Origin: Candidatus Corynebacterium avicola | GTDB taxonomy: Bacteria; Actinomycetota; Actinomycetes; Mycobacteriales; Mycobacteriaceae | Length of the DNA stretch: 32,214 bases | Assembly: GCA_019114135.1 (NCBI GenBank) | Contig: DXGC01000097.1 | Location: forward strand, 1 to 32,214 | Direction of reading: 5' to 3' | In this document: positions 7,990-16,956 of the stretch, piece by piece | Position numbering within the stretch: position 1 is the stretch's first letter | How the letters are laid out: each line of letters begins with the position of its first letter | The notes under the pieces: generated by a model | The model's database searches: none | What the model saw: only the letters and a program-made list of their open reading frames with translations | What the model was told of the DNA's origin: nothing | Translations under genes and position numbers: made by a program

Positions 7990-8643
7990 CCGCAGCGCCC
8001 CCGTGGTCGGCGCGGTGTCCGCCCACCTGGTCCCGGCCCGGCTGGGTTCGACCCCGCCACCGGTCAGTTCACTGATCAGCGCGGTGGGGTCCTCCCCCGG
8101 CGGCATCGCCAGGGTCAGTGTGACCCTCGCCCCGTAGTCCGCGGTCACGTCCACGCCGCGTCCCCGAACCTCGGCCTCGACTTTGCCGGCGACACCGTGG
8201 TCCAGGTCCACCGTCCACAGCTCCCGCGGCTCGCGGGTGACGACCGGGAGCACCTCCAGAACCGCGCGGGTGGCGTCCTGGTACGCACGTACCAGACCAC
8301 CGGTGCCGAGCTTGACCCCACCGAAGTAGCGGACGACGACGACCGCGACGTCCTGCAGTCCGGTACCGCGCAGCACCTCCAGCATCGGCTGGCCGGCGGT
8401 GCCGGCCGGTTCCCCGTCGTCGCTGGAGCGCTCCACCGGGTTCGCGGCGTCGACGTGCAGGACGTAGGCGCTGCAGTGGTGGCGGGCGTCCGGATAGGAC
8501 GCACGGACGGACGCGAGGAAGTCCCGGGTGGCGTCCTCCCCGGTCACCTGGGCGGCGCAGGCGATGAAGCGCGACCGCTTCTCCTCGGTCTCGGCGCTGG
8601 TCCAACTGCCGGCCGCCGGCCGCCTGTACGGGGCGTCCGGCAT
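7987..8643 (-). CDS. IMPACT/YigZ family protein
   Basis: The 218-residue cytosolic protein carries the signatures of the UPF0029/YigZ family: KRSRFIACAAQV near the N-terminus, SDDGEPAGTAGQPML, and RYFGGVKLGTGGLVRAYQDA. The N-terminal half is the IMPACT domain. The C-terminal half (VDLDHGVAGKVEAEVRGRG) is the EF-G-domain-like ferredoxin fold. Bacterial members have been structurally characterised, but their role is uncertain; an RNA- or translation-related function is inferred from the fold. The ATG immediately follows the TAG of dnaE1 with no gap, so it is probably co-transcribed with and translationally coupled to dnaE1. Confidence 0.92.
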   Translation of the reverse strand: MPDAPYRRPAAGSWTSAETEEKRSRFIACAAQVTGEDATRDFLASVRASYPDARHHCSAYVLHVDAANPVERSSDDGEPAGTAGQPMLEVLRGTGLQDVAVVVVRYFGGVKLGTGGLVRAYQDATRAVLEVLPVVTREPRELWTVDLDHGVAGKVEAEVRGRGVDVTADYGARVTLTLAMPPGEDPTALISELTGGGVEPSRAGTRWADTAPTTGALR

Positions 8644-11600
8644 CTAGCCGAGCACCCCGGCCCAGGTCGAGGCCTTCAGGTCACCCATCAGGCTGGACGT
8701 ACGCGCGACCCGCAGCGCCGAGGGCAGCATGTACTGGAGCTCGTCGTCACCGTCGGTGAGGGTGAGGTAGACGTCCGAGTCGCCCTTGTTGTTGTGCAGG
8801 ACGGTCTTCAGCCGGTCCATGTTGTCCGGGGTGGCCTGGTCGACCCGCATGCGCAGGCGCAACGGTGCGCCCGAGCCGGCCCCGACGGAGAGTTCGGCGA
8901 GCTTGAGGTCGTTGCAGAACAGACTGGTGCGGTCGTCCCGGATGCTGACCTCGGCCTGTGCGAGGATGATGTTGTCCTCGGCGATCATCGGGGCGACCAT
9001 CGAGTAGGTCCGGGAGAAGCAGAGCAGCTCGATCTGCGCACCGTGCTGGTCCTCCACGGTGACGATCGCCCAGGGGTTGCCCTTCCGGTCGACCCGTCGG
9101 TCGACACCGGCGATGATGCCGCCGACCTTGATGGTGCGCTTGTCCGGCAGCTCACCGGAGAGCACCGTGGTCAGCGGGGTGTCGATCTGGGAGTCCAGTG
9201 AGGACTCGAAGCCGTCCAGCGGATGGCCGGAGACGTAAAGCCCCAGCATCTCCTTCTCCAGGGTCAGCTCGTGCTTTCGCTCCCAGTGCTGGTCGGGGAC
9301 GTCGACCTTGAAGGCCGCGGCGGCGTCCTCCGCCCCGTCCATGTCGCCGAGTCCGGCGAAGAGATCGAACTGGCCTCGGGCGGCGGCCTTCTTGGTCGAG
9401 GTCACCGAATCCACCGCGTCCTCGAAGACCAGCATCAGACCCTTGCGGGGGTGCCCGAGGGAGTCGAAGGCGCCGGCCTTGATCAATGACTCGGTGACGC
9501 GCTTGTTGCAGGCGGTGGCGTCGATCTTGTCGAGGTAGTCGGAGAAGTCGTCGAAGGCGTCCTTCTCCTTGCGGGTCGCGACGATGGAGTCGACGACGTC
9601 CTCACCGACGTTGCGCACCGCTCCCAGACCGAAGCGGATGTCTTCGCCGACCGGCTTGAAGGTGAAGTCGGACTCGTTGACGTCCGGGGACAGCACGTTG
9701 ATGCCGAGGTGACGGCAGTCGGCGAGGTAGATCGCGGACTTGTCCTTCTTGTCCGCCACCGAGGTCAGCAGGGCCGCCATGTACTCGGCGGTGTAGTGCT
9801 CCTTGAGGTAGGCGGTCCAGAAGCTGACCAGGCCGTAACCGGCGGCGTGCGACTTGTTGAACGCATAGCCGGCGAAGGGCAGGATCGTGTCCCACAGGGT
9901 CTTGATCGCGTCGTCGGAGTATCCGTTCTCCTTCATCCCGGCCTCGAAGGTCTCGAACTCCTTGGCCAGCACCTCCGGCTTCTTCTTACCCATGGCCTTA
10001 CGGAAACCATCGGCCTGACCTGCGGTGTAGTTCGCGACCTTCTGCGAGATCCTCATGATCTGCTCCTGGTACACGATCAGACCGTAAGTCTCCTCGAGGA
10101 TCTCCTCCAGCGACTCGGCGAGCTCCGGGTGGATCGGCTCGATCGGCTTACGCCCGTTCTTGCGGTCGGCGTAGTCCCAGTGTGCACCGACACCCATCGG
10201 TCCGGGTCGGTACAGGGCGAGCGCGGCGACGATGTCGTTGAAGCCGGTCGGCTTCATGCGCTTCAGCAGTTCCTGCATGCCGCCGGAGTCGAGCTGGAAG
10301 ATTCCCAGGGTGTCGCCGCGGGCCAGGAGCTCGTAGGCGGCCGGGTCGTCGGTGGTCAGCGCCTCGAGGTCGAGGTCCTCGTCCCGGTTCTTCTTGATGT
10401 TCTCGATGCAGTCACCGATCACCGTCAGGTTGCGCAGACCCAGAAAGTCCATCTTCAACAGGCCGATGGCCTCGCAGGCCGGGTAGGGCCAGCCGGTGAT
10501 GATCGCACCGTCCTGCTGGCGCTTCCACATCGGGATGTGGTCGAGCAGCGGGACGGACGCCATGATCACCGCGCAGGCGTGCACGCCGGCCTGTCGCACA
10601 ACGCCCTCCAGTCCGAGGGCGTCGTCGTAGATCTCCTTGACCACCGGGTCGGTCTCGATGAGGCTGCGGATCTCCGCAGCCTCCTGGTACCGCTCGTGCT
10701 CGGGGTTCATGATGCCGGACAGCGGGATGTCCTTGGCGGCCTGCGCCGGCGGCAGGGTCTTGGTGATCCGGTCGGCGATCTGGAAGCCGGGCTGGCCGTG
10801 GTGGGCGCGGGCGGCGTCCTTCAGGGCCTGCTTGGTCTTCACCGTGCCGAAGGTGATCACCTGGGCGACCTTGTCCTGGCCCCAGTTGTCCGCGGCGTAG
10901 CGGATCATCTCGCCACGGCGGCGGTCGTCGAAGTCGATGTCGATATCCGGTGCGGAGGGACGCTCCGGGTTGAGGAATCGCTCGAACATCAGCCCGTGGT
11001 CGATCGGGTCGATGTTGGTGATGGTCAGTGCGTAGGCGACCAGTGCACCGGCGGCGGAACCACGGCCCGGACCGACGCGGATGCCGATGGAGCGGGCGTA
11101 CTTGATCAGGTCGGCCACGACGAGGAAGTAGGACGGGTAGCCCTTGATGTCGATGACGTCGATCTCGTACTCGGCGCGGTCGAGGTACTCCTGGGGAACC
11201 TCACCGCCGTTGAAGCGCTCGATGAGGCCCTCGTTGACCTCGTGGCGCAGCCAGGTGGTCGGGGTGTGTCCCTCCGGCACGTCGTACTTCGGCATGCGGT
11301 CGTGGGTGTGCTCCTCCCACACCTCGCCGTAGTCCTGGACGCGCTCCGCGATCCACAGGGTGTTGTCGCAGCCGTCGGGGACGATCGGGTCCCAGTACTC
11401 ACGCAGCATTCCGGCGGGCTTGATGTAGTAGCCGTCGCCGGAGAAGGCGAAGCGGCGACCGCCCTGGTCGAGCGTGGGCTCGTCCATGGTCGCGCCGGTC
11501 TGGACGCAGAGCATGACCTCGTGCGGCTTGGCCTGCTTCTGCAGCACGTAGTGGCAGTCGTTGGTGACCAGCGGCGGCAGTTCCAGCCGCTTGCCGATCT

Positions 11601-12222
11601 CCAGCAGGTCGTCGCGGACACGCTTCTCGATGTCGAGGCCGTGGTCCATCAGCTCGAGGAAGTAGTTGTCCTTGCCGTAGATGTCCTGCCACATCGCGGC
11701 GGCCTCGAGGGCCTTGTCGAACTGCCCCAGGCGCAGGCGGGTCTGCACGTCACCGGAGGGGCAGCCGGTGGTGGCGATGATGCCTTCGGCGTGTTCGGCG
11801 ACGATCTCAGCGTCCATGCGCGGGTACTTCGAGACCTGGCCCTCGTAGGACGCCAGGGAGGACAGGCGGAAGAGGTTGTGCAGGCCGGTGGCGTTCTCCG
11901 CCATCATCGTCTGGTGCAGGTAGTAGCCGCCGCCGGCGACGTCGTCGCGCTTCTGCTCCGGCTCACCCCACTTGACGCGGTCCTTGATCAGGCGGGACTC
12001 CGGCGCCATGTAGCACTCGATGCCGATGATCGGCTTGATCTCCGCATCGGTCATCGCGCGGTAGAAGGCGTCGGAGCCGAACATGTTGCCGTGGTCGGTC
12101 ATGCCGACCGCCGGCATCCCCTGCCGGGAGACCTCCTCGGCCAGGAGGTCCACCTTCGCCATGCCGTCGAGCATGGAGTACTCGGTGTGGTTGTGCAGGT
12201 GGACGAAGGAGGACTTCTTCAT
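8644..12222 (-). CDS. dnaE: DNA polymerase III alpha subunit
   Basis: This is the replicative polymerase catalytic subunit (DnaE1 type), 1192 residues. The N-terminal PHP domain has [14 protein letters not shown] at residues 7-20 and MTDHGNMFG near 41-49. In actinobacterial DnaE1 the PHP domain supplies proofreading. The palm contains PDIDIDFDD near residues 425-433 with catalytic Asp residues, and the tandem helix-hairpin-helix and OB-fold ([14 protein letters not shown] near 1027) follow. The ATG at 12222 is chosen over the GTG at 12267 because homologues start [19 protein letters not shown] seven bases upstream gives a leaderless start, and no ribosome-binding site is present. It is followed directly by the yigZ-like gene and lies divergent from an orphan ATPase. 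Confidence 0.97.
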   Translation of the reverse strand: MKKSSFVHLHNHTEYSMLDGMAKVDLLAEEVSRQGMPAVGMTDHGNMFGSDAFYRAMTDAEIKPIIGIECYMAPESRLIKDRVKWGEPEQKRDDVAGGGYYLHQTMMAENATGLHNLFRLSSLASYEGQVSKYPRMDAEIVAEHAEGIIATTGCPSGDVQTRLRLGQFDKALEAAAMWQDIYGKDNYFLELMDHGLDIEKRVRDDLLEIGKRLELPPLVTNDCHYVLQKQAKPHEVMLCVQTGATMDEPTLDQGGRRFAFSGDGYYIKPAGMLREYWDPIVPDGCDNTLWIAERVQDYGEVWEEHTHDRMPKYDVPEGHTPTTWLRHEVNEGLIERFNGGEVPQEYLDRAEYEIDVIDIKGYPSYFLVVADLIKYARSIGIRVGPGRGSAAGALVAYALTITNIDPIDHGLMFERFLNPERPSAPDIDIDFDDRRRGEMIRYAADNWGQDKVAQVITFGTVKTKQALKDAARAHHGQPGFQIADRITKTLPPAQAAKDIPLSGIMNPEHERYQEAAEIRSLIETDPVVKEIYDDALGLEGVVRQAGVHACAVIMASVPLLDHIPMWKRQQDGAIITGWPYPACEAIGLLKMDFLGLRNLTVIGDCIENIKKNRDEDLDLEALTTDDPAAYELLARGDTLGIFQLDSGGMQELLKRMKPTGFNDIVAALALYRPGPMGVGAHWDYADRKNGRKPIEPIHPELAESLEEILEETYGLIVYQEQIMRISQKVANYTAGQADGFRKAMGKKKPEVLAKEFETFEAGMKENGYSDDAIKTLWDTILPFAGYAFNKSHAAGYGLVSFWTAYLKEHYTAEYMAALLTSVADKKDKSAIYLADCRHLGINVLSPDVNESDFTFKPVGEDIRFGLGAVRNVGEDVVDSIVATRKEKDAFDDFSDYLDKIDATACNKRVTESLIKAGAFDSLGHPRKGLMLVFEDAVDSVTSTKKAAARGQFDLFAGLGDMDGAEDAAAAFKVDVPDQHWERKHELTLEKEMLGLYVSGHPLDGFESSLDSQIDTPLTTVLSGELPDKRTIKVGGIIAGVDRRVDRKGNPWAIVTVEDQHGAQIELLCFSRTYSMVAPMIAEDNIILAQAEVSIRDDRTSLFCNDLKLAELSVGAGSGAPLRLRMRVDQATPDNMDRLKTVLHNNKGDSDVYLTLTDGDDELQYMLPSALRVARTSSLMGDLKASTWAGVLG

Positions 12223-12229
12223 GGAGGAC

Positions 12230-12235
12230 AGTCTA
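12230..12235 (-). promoter_or_regulatory. -10 element TAGACT of dnaE
   Basis: TAGACT on the minus strand ends 7 bases before the ATG at 12222, predicting a start point at about 12223. The sequence between (GTCCTCC) cannot act as a ribosome-binding site, which supports leaderless initiation. Confidence 0.5.
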
Positions 12236-12275
12236 CCGTCGCCCCCGGACGGTTCAATCCACCGCACAATCGACC

Positions 12276-12318
12276 GCTATAACGCGCTATACGCCATAGT
12301 TTGCGCTATACCTGCTAT
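12276..12318. repeat. Helically phased GCTAT direct repeats
   Basis: GCTAT occurs at 12276, 12286, 12305 and 12314, and its inverse, ATAG preceded by C, occurs at 12295-12299. The steps are therefore about 10, 9-10, 10 and 9 bases, one per helical turn. The last copy forms the -10 element of the downstream ATPase gene. An imperfect palindrome, TATAACGCGCTATA, lies at 12278-12291. This AT-rich patch stands out from GC-rich surroundings and may be bent DNA or an operator array. Confidence 0.6.
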
Positions 12319-12321
12319 CGT
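12316..12321 (+). promoter_or_regulatory. -10 element TATCGT of ATPase gene
   Basis: TATCGT ends exactly 6 bases before the ATG at 12328, so transcription would begin on the start codon itself. The intervening GTGCGC is not a ribosome-binding site. The hexamer is the last member of the GCTAT series. Confidence 0.5.
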
Positions 12322-12327
12322 GTGCGC

Positions 12328-13482
12328 ATGTCACCACGCCAGCCGAATCCGTACACCCCCGGTTTCAACCAGGTGCCCATGGTCTTCGCCGGACGCACCG
12401 AGGTGCTCGACGCCGCCGGCGAGGCCCTGGAGGTCGCGGCCTTCGACGGACGCACGCCTCGGCCGCTGATCCTGGTCGGACCGCGCAGCGTGGGCAAGAC
12501 CGTCACCCTGGGCCAGATCTCCGGTGCCGCCGCGCAACAGCACAGCTGGCCGACCGTGCACGTCGAGGCCACACCGGGACAGCTCATCGACGTCCTGGTC
12601 TCCCGGCTGAAGGACGCCGAGGACGTCTTCCACGGCACCGCCCCCTCCCCTGCGCCGCGCACCACCATCACCGGCACCAAGGTGCAGGCGACGATCCTCG
12701 GCGTCGGCGGCGGCGTCGAGATCAAACGGGACACGGCCGATCCGCGACGCACCCTGCGCGAGCAACTGCGAACCACGATGGACGCTGCCCTCGAGCGTGG
12801 CACGGGCCTGCTCGTCACCCTCGACGAGCTCCAGAACGCATCGACCGCGGACCTGCATGAACTGGGCGGGGTCCTGCAGGAGAGCGTCCCGGAGAGCTGG
12901 CCCCTCGTCGTAGCGATCGCCGCACTGCCTTCGCTGCGCGAGAAGCGGGGCAAGCGCCTGCCCACGTACCTCGAGCGCGCCGAGTGGCACCCTTTGGAAT
13001 CACTGCCCGGCTCCGACGCCCGTGAGGCGCTGACCGGCCCGGCGGCACAGTCGGGACGTCCGATGTCCACGGAGGCCGCCGACCTCCTGCTCGCCCAGTC
13101 CGGCGGCTATCCATACGCGATCCAGGTGGCCGGCCACTTCGCCTGGCGGGCCTCCACCGGCGGTGACTCGGTCACGGTGGATCATGCCCGCGCTGCGGTG
13201 CCGCGTATCGAGGCCGACCTCGACCAGTTGTTCCTCAGCCGGTGGGACGGCGCCAGTACCCGGGAGCAGGAGTACCTCTCCGCGTTGGCGGCGGTGCAGC
13301 AGCACGTCGACGAGCCCAACGGGGGCCACGTGGCCGCCGCGATGGGCGAGGTCACCCAGGCGGTGTCCTACCTACGCGACCGGCTGATCAAGAAGGGGAC
13401 GATCTACCGCAGTGCCGCCGGCGGACTGCACTTCATCACCCCGGGCATGGCCCGGTGGGTGCGCGACCGCACGGCGGACTGA
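12328..13482 (+). CDS. Orphan AAA-type ATPase with C-terminal winged helix
   Basis: The 384-residue cytosolic protein has a Walker A motif GPRSVGKT at residues 51-58, a Walker B LLVTLDE ending at D166-E167, a sensor-1-like segment VVAIAALPSLREK, and GGYPYAIQVAGHFAW, a helical-lid signature of archaeal-type/STAND-related ATPases. The last about 70 residues (EQEYLSALAAV, QAVSYLRDRLIKKGTIY, GLHFITPGMARWV) look like a winged helix-turn-helix, so DNA binding is plausible, as in Orc1/Cdc6-like and archaeal ATPase families. The ATG at 12328 is preferred to TTG 12301 because the leaderless -10 is perfectly placed. No partner effector gene is adjacent: dnaE lies divergent and a lipoprotein gene converges. 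Function is unknown, with ATP-dependent regulation or defence-type sensing possible. Confidence 0.82.
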   Translation: MSPRQPNPYTPGFNQVPMVFAGRTEVLDAAGEALEVAAFDGRTPRPLILVGPRSVGKTVTLGQISGAAAQQHSWPTVHVEATPGQLIDVLVSRLKDAEDVFHGTAPSPAPRTTITGTKVQATILGVGGGVEIKRDTADPRRTLREQLRTTMDAALERGTGLLVTLDELQNASTADLHELGGVLQESVPESWPLVVAIAALPSLREKRGKRLPTYLERAEWHPLESLPGSDAREALTGPAAQSGRPMSTEAADLLLAQSGGYPYAIQVAGHFAWRASTGGDSVTVDHARAAVPRIEADLDQLFLSRWDGASTREQEYLSALAAVQQHVDEPNGGHVAAAMGEVTQAVSYLRDRLIKKGTIYRSAAGGLHFITPGMARWVRDRTAD

Positions 13483-13497
13483 CAGGCTTGAGACGGT

Positions 13498-14307
13498 CTA
13501 CAGGCACATCCCGTCGCTGAGACCACGCGCACACAGCAGGGTCTTCTCGACGTTGGAGATGGTGTACTGACCGTCGACCTCATCGAAGGTCACCTTCAGG
13601 CGTTCACCGGCCTGGGCGTCGTCGGGCACGCCGGTGATGTCGAGACGGTAGGCACCGTCCCCGGTGTCCTCCGGCTTGGTGACGATCGCCCAACGACCCA
13701 TGTCACCTTCGGTGATCTCGTGGCCCATGGTCCCGAGACTCCAGATGGGATCGTCCGACGTCGGGATGTGTGACCACTCCCCGGTGGCGTCCGTGACCGC
13801 GCCGAAGTAGAATAGGTGGGTGGCGGGCATCCAGCCCTGGACGCCGTCCTGCCGGACCTCGACCCAGTAGCCTTCGTCCGGCAGGGTGGTGTTGTCCCAC
13901 TCACGTCCGGCCAACTCGACCGAGCCGGTCCGCCATACCTGGCCGACCTCCTCGGAGTCGTGGCTCGGCTGGGCACGGATGATCTCCGGGGCGATGTCCC
14001 CGGTCATACCGGCGACCCCGACCACTTCCCCTTCGCGGGAGTAGTAGCTCTCGACGAACTCACCGGGCACGGTGATCTCGCCGGGGTCCTCCGGAATGCC
14101 AGGATTGTCAGGACTGTCCGGATTGTCCGGATCAGGTTGGGTACCGTCCACCGGATCACCGGCGACCTCGGTGACGGTGTCGGTGACCGTGTCCGTCACG
14201 GCCGGGGTCGCCTCACTGTCTTCTCCGGAGTTGCCGCACGCCCCCAGCACCAATGCCGCGCAGGCCCCCACGGCCAGGACCGGATAACGGTTTCTGCGGT
14301 TCCTCAT
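13498..14307 (-). CDS. Lipoprotein with SH3-like domain
   Basis: The signal peptide has MRNRRNR, a hydrophobic core and lipobox LGAC with the lipidated Cys at residue 24. A Thr/Val/Asp-rich linker follows, with Asn-Pro-Asp-type repeats near residues 57-75. Residues about 105-168 resemble a bacterial SH3 domain, with a VGQVWRTGSVELAG core and WVEVRQDGVQGWMPATHLF, the typical G-x-x-GW ending. The C-terminal about 100 residues form a further uncharacterised domain with a final Cys pair (LLCARG, GMCL). SH3b domains in secreted proteins often bind cell-wall peptides, so an envelope role is inferred. The ATG at 14307 has AAGGTGA about 6 bases upstream. It converges on the ATPase gene with a 15-base gap. 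Confidence 0.83.
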   Translation of the reverse strand: MRNRRNRYPVLAVGACAALVLGACGNSGEDSEATPAVTDTVTDTVTEVAGDPVDGTQPDPDNPDSPDNPGIPEDPGEITVPGEFVESYYSREGEVVGVAGMTGDIAPEIIRAQPSHDSEEVGQVWRTGSVELAGREWDNTTLPDEGYWVEVRQDGVQGWMPATHLFYFGAVTDATGEWSHIPTSDDPIWSLGTMGHEITEGDMGRWAIVTKPEDTGDGAYRLDITGVPDDAQAGERLKVTFDEVDGQYTISNVEKTLLCARGLSDGMCL

Positions 14308-14402
14308 TACAGCTCACCTTCGATCTTCATCGCGTGTATCTGTTTCTCTCAGACAAACGAGACCGCGCGAGACTGTGTTACCGGGGAAACTTTCCGGCAG
14401 AG

Positions 14403-14840
14403 TCAGCCGAGAGCATCGCGAACCTCGGCAACACACTCATCTGCCTGCCCTCTCCCGGACAGGAAGACCGTCCACGTCTCCCCTGTTGTCGTGGTGATTC
14501 TCGCCCCCATCACTCCCCCGAGACTGATGCGGACACCGGGTGGCGTGGCCGCTTTTCCGACGACCGGCCACTTGAGCCAACTGTGGTCCTTCTCGTCTTC
14601 GCGGCGGACGTTCACGTCGGTGATCTCAGAGACCGGAATCTCACGGCGGTAGAACGGCCCGGCGACGTCCACGGTGTCCTGCCCGACGGTCACGGAGATC
14701 CGGGCCGCGAAGACGCTCCAGACCAGCAGGGCCAGAATCCCGCCCACCACCAGGAACGTCAGGAGATGCGGCTCGACGAGTAGCACGACCAGACTCGGGA
14801 TCATCACCACGAACGGGATGATGAGCCATTCCACCGACAT
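14403..14840 (-). CDS. Membrane-anchored PH-like (DUF3093-type) protein
   Basis: The 145-residue protein has two N-terminal membrane helices (about residues 3-22 and 26-46), then a basic/aromatic stretch and a beta-rich cytosolic domain (ISVTVGQDTVDVAGPFYRR, PVSEITDVNVRRE, VRISLGGVMGARITTTTG). A final amphipathic helix (QADECVAEVRDAL) completes a bacterial PH-like fold as in DUF3093 proteins; the family call is tentative. The ATG at 14840 has GAGGA about 5 bases upstream and is chosen. A GTG at 14864 lies exactly 6 bases after a TAGTCT hexamer and could be a leaderless alternative adding eight residues. The gene follows nadC with TAG/promoter overlap. The 95 bases downstream to the next gene hold the lipoprotein ribosome-binding site and a short GGAAACTTTCC palindrome. 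Confidence 0.75.
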   Translation of the reverse strand: MSVEWLIIPFVVMIPSLVVLLVEPHLLTFLVVGGILALLVWSVFAARISVTVGQDTVDVAGPFYRREIPVSEITDVNVRREDEKDHSWLKWPVVGKAATPPGVRISLGGVMGARITTTTGETWTVFLSGRGQADECVAEVRDALG

Positions 14841-14870
14841 ACGTTCCTCGAAAGCTGACGTCACGTTCCC

Positions 14871-14876
14871 AGACTA
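14871..14876 (-). promoter_or_regulatory. -10 element TAGTCT overlapping the nadC stop
   Basis: The TAG stop codon of nadC (14876-14874) forms the first half of TAGTCT on the minus strand. A GTG at 14864 follows after exactly 6 bases and an ATG with a ribosome-binding site after 30, so both leaderless and short-leader translation are possible. Confidence 0.45.
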
Positions 14877-15794
14877 AAGGTCGAGCCCGATGTCCATCAC
14901 CGTCACGGAGTGGGTCAGCGCCCCGACCGCCAGCGACTCCACCCCGGCGGCCGCGTAGTCCCCGGCCACCTCGAGAGTCAGCCCGCCGGAGGACTCCAGC
15001 AGCACCTCAGGCGCCAGCTGGGCACGCACCGCCACAGCCGACTCCGTCTGCTCGACGGAGAAGTTGTCCAGCAGCACCTGCTGCGGCGGCTCCTCCAGGG
15101 TCAGCACCTCACGCAACTGGCCGAGGGTGTCCACCTCCACCTCGCACCACAGGTCCGGGTGCATGTGCCGGACGGCCAGGTAGGCGTCCACCACTCCACC
15201 GCCGGCGAGGACGTGGTTGTCCTTCACCATCGCCTGGTCGGAGAGGTTGTAGCGGTGCGGCACACCGCCACCGTGCACCACGGCCCGTTTCTGCAGCAGC
15301 CGCAGTCCCGGCAGGGTCTTGCGGGAGTCCCGCACCGCGACATCGGGGCCGACCTCGTCGACCCACTCGGCGGTGTGCGAGGCCACGCCCGAGGCATGGG
15401 AGAGCATGTTGAGCACGGTGCGCTCCAACTGCAGCATCGCCCGGACGCTCCCGCTGAGCACACCGACCACGTCCCCCGGCGCGACCCGCGTGCCGTTGTC
15501 CACCGCATCGGTCAGGGTGACCGTCCCCCCGAGGATCTCCGCGTAGGCAGGGGTGGTGGACGCGACCTCGAGGATGGCCGCCACGGCGTCCATCCCGGAG
15601 ATGATCCCCTCTTCTCGGGCGATGAGCTCCCCGTGGCCGTCCTGGTCCGCCGACACGGTCGCGAGTGTCGTGGCGTCCCCGGTGGCGAGGTCCTCCGCCA
15701 ACGCCACCTCGGCGAGGGAGGTGAACAGCGACGGGTCGGACGCCAGGTCGCCCAACGGGGCGGTCATCGGGAAGTCGGTTGTCGATACGCTCAC
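14874..15794 (-). CDS. nadC: Nicotinate-nucleotide pyrophosphorylase (carboxylating)
   Basis: Quinolinate phosphoribosyltransferase converts quinolinate and PRPP to nicotinate mononucleotide, CO2 and pyrophosphate. The 306-residue protein carries the family blocks [61 protein letters not shown] and [13 protein letters not shown], covering the substrate and PRPP sites. The GTG start at 15794 overlaps the nadA TGA in a GTGA tetranucleotide, and GGAGGTG lies just upstream inside nadA, so translation is coupled. Its stop codon is reused within a -10-like hexamer for the next gene. Its partner nadA is present, but no aspartate oxidase (nadB) is found in this window. Confidence 0.96.
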   Translation of the reverse strand: MSVSTTDFPMTAPLGDLASDPSLFTSLAEVALAEDLATGDATTLATVSADQDGHGELIAREEGIISGMDAVAAILEVASTTPAYAEILGGTVTLTDAVDNGTRVAPGDVVGVLSGSVRAMLQLERTVLNMLSHASGVASHTAEWVDEVGPDVAVRDSRKTLPGLRLLQKRAVVHGGGVPHRYNLSDQAMVKDNHVLAGGGVVDAYLAVRHMHPDLWCEVEVDTLGQLREVLTLEEPPQQVLLDNFSVEQTESAVAVRAQLAPEVLLESSGGLTLEVAGDYAAAGVESLAVGALTHSVTVMDIGLDL

Positions 15795-16894
15795 TCGCCA
15801 CCTCCCGGGGTGCCCACGGCGATCATCCGCTCGACCGCTGCCCTCGCCTTCTCGGCCACATCGGGCTCGACGTCGACCTCGTCGGTACCGAGGGCCAGGC
15901 AGCGCAGCAGCGCGGCCGGGGTGATCATCTTCATGTACGGGCAGGACGCCCTCTCGTTGACCGGCGCGAAATCCACGTCCGGTGCCACTCCCTTGAGCTG
16001 GTGCAGCATGCCCACCTCCGTGGCGACGAGGACGGTTCCCCGTCCGGCGTCCGCAGCGGTCTTCGCCGAGGTGAGCATCTCCCCCGTGGAGAGCATGTGC
16101 ACCCGGTCCGGATCGATGATGCCTTCACCCGCCAGGTAGATCGCCGAGTTGGCGCAACCGCACTCCGGGTGGATGAACAGGTCGGCCTCCGGGTTGTCCT
16201 CCGCCCGGCGCGCGAGTTCCGGTCCGGAGATACCCGCGTGGACGTGGCACTCCCCTGCCCACACGTGGATGTTGTCGCGTCCGGTCTGTCGCTGGACGTG
16301 GGCCCCGAGGAACTGGTCGGGTCCGAAGAGGATCTCCTTGTCCGCCGGCAGTCCGGCGACCACGTCCACCGCGTTGGAACTGGTGCAGCACACGTCGGTG
16401 AGCCCCTTCACCGCGGCGGTGGTGTTGATGTAGCTGACCACCAGGGCGTCGGGGTGCTCAGCCTTCCACCCGGCCAGTTCGGTCTCGCTCAGGGAGTCGG
16501 CCAAGGAGCATCCCGCCTCCTCGTCGGGGATCAGGACGGTCTTCTCCGGTGAGAGGATCTTCGCCGTCTCCGCCATGAAGTGCACCCCGCAGAAGACGAT
16601 GACGTCCGCGTCGGTCTCCGCGGCGATGCGGGACAGCGCCAGGGAATCCCCCGTGTGGTCGGCGATGTCCTGGATCTCGGGAAGTTCGTAGTTGTGGGCG
16701 AGGATCACGGCATTGCGTTCCTCCTTGAGCCGTCGGATCTCGGAGGCCCACTCCTCGTCCCCGACGATGCCCTCCCATCGTCCGACGGGCCCCTCCGGCC
16801 CGGTGTGCCCGGGGGCACGGTGGATCTTCTCCAGCAGCGGACTTGAATAGTCGGTTGTCGTCCCGGTGGTCATCCGGGCGGTCGTCACAGTCAT
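15791..16894 (-). CDS. nadA: Quinolinate synthase A
   Basis: This 4Fe-4S enzyme condenses iminoaspartate with dihydroxyacetone phosphate to give quinolinate. The 367-residue protein has the cluster cysteines expected for the family: C129 (EEAGCSLAD), C245 within HPECGC, and C318 (RASCPYMKM). [33 protein letters not shown] and STGEML are substrate-site blocks. The ATG at 16894 is favoured over the GTG at 16924: TATCAT lies 8 bases before the ATG, and the extra ten residues are not family-like. It is the first gene of a nadA-nadC operon, divergent from a deaminase/aldolase gene. The iminoaspartate supplier nadB is not adjacent. Confidence 0.96.
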   Translation of the reverse strand: MTVTTARMTTGTTTDYSSPLLEKIHRAPGHTGPEGPVGRWEGIVGDEEWASEIRRLKEERNAVILAHNYELPEIQDIADHTGDSLALSRIAAETDADVIVFCGVHFMAETAKILSPEKTVLIPDEEAGCSLADSLSETELAGWKAEHPDALVVSYINTTAAVKGLTDVCCTSSNAVDVVAGLPADKEILFGPDQFLGAHVQRQTGRDNIHVWAGECHVHAGISGPELARRAEDNPEADLFIHPECGCANSAIYLAGEGIIDPDRVHMLSTGEMLTSAKTAADAGRGTVLVATEVGMLHQLKGVAPDVDFAPVNERASCPYMKMITPAALLRCLALGTDEVDVEPDVAEKARAAVERMIAVGTPGGGE

Positions 16895-16902
16895 GTCCGG
16901 GA

Positions 16903-16908
16903 ATGATA
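16903..16908 (-). promoter_or_regulatory. -10 element TATCAT of nadA
   Basis: TATCAT on the minus strand ends 8 bases before the nadA ATG at 16894, predicting a leader of about two bases. A weak inverted repeat (CAACCG at 16916 and CGGTTT at 16933) sits just upstream in the divergent gap and could bind a regulator, but five-base arms are not convincing. Confidence 0.45.
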
Positions 16909-16943
16909 TGCGAGACAACCGCACGAACGGACCGGTTTGGACG

Positions 16944-16949
16944 TATCGT
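16944..16949 (+). promoter_or_regulatory. -10 element TATCGT of deaminase/aldolase gene
   Basis: TATCGT ends 7 bases before the ATG at 16957, the leaderless spacing; the intervening CATAAGA is not a ribosome-binding site. It also decides the start against the longer reading frame from 16843, which would run across the nadA promoter. Confidence 0.5.
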
Positions 16950-16956
16950 CATAAGA

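Noticed and set aside
7558..9201. 547-residue open frame on the plus strand
   Set aside because: It is a shadow of the yigZ-like gene and the dnaE 3' end, without any family motif.
12223..12267. GTG start 15 codons upstream for dnaE
   Set aside because: The extra residues do not match the family, and a -10 element lies between this GTG and the conserved ATG.
9709..12282. 857-residue open frame on the plus strand
   Set aside because: It is antisense to dnaE, whose catalytic motifs are all intact. The translated product is Val/Gly/Asp/His-rich, as expected of a shadow frame in GC-rich DNA.
12276..12318. Possible CRISPR-like or iteron array
   Set aside because: The units are only 5-7 bases with about 5-base spacers, too short for CRISPR and too few for a replication origin; kept as a possible bend or operator.
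14384..14400. GGAAACTTTCC palindrome as a terminator after the PH-like gene
   Set aside because: The stem is only five bases with a one-base centre and no T-run, so it cannot form a terminator hairpin.
16916..16938. Inverted repeat in the nadA divergent gap as an NAD-regulator site
   Set aside because: Only five-base arms match and I cannot tie the sequence to a known regulator motif.
16843..16956. Longer N-terminus for the deaminase/aldolase
   Set aside because: It would cross the nadA start and promoter, is not family-like, and the ATG at 16957 has a well-placed -10 element.
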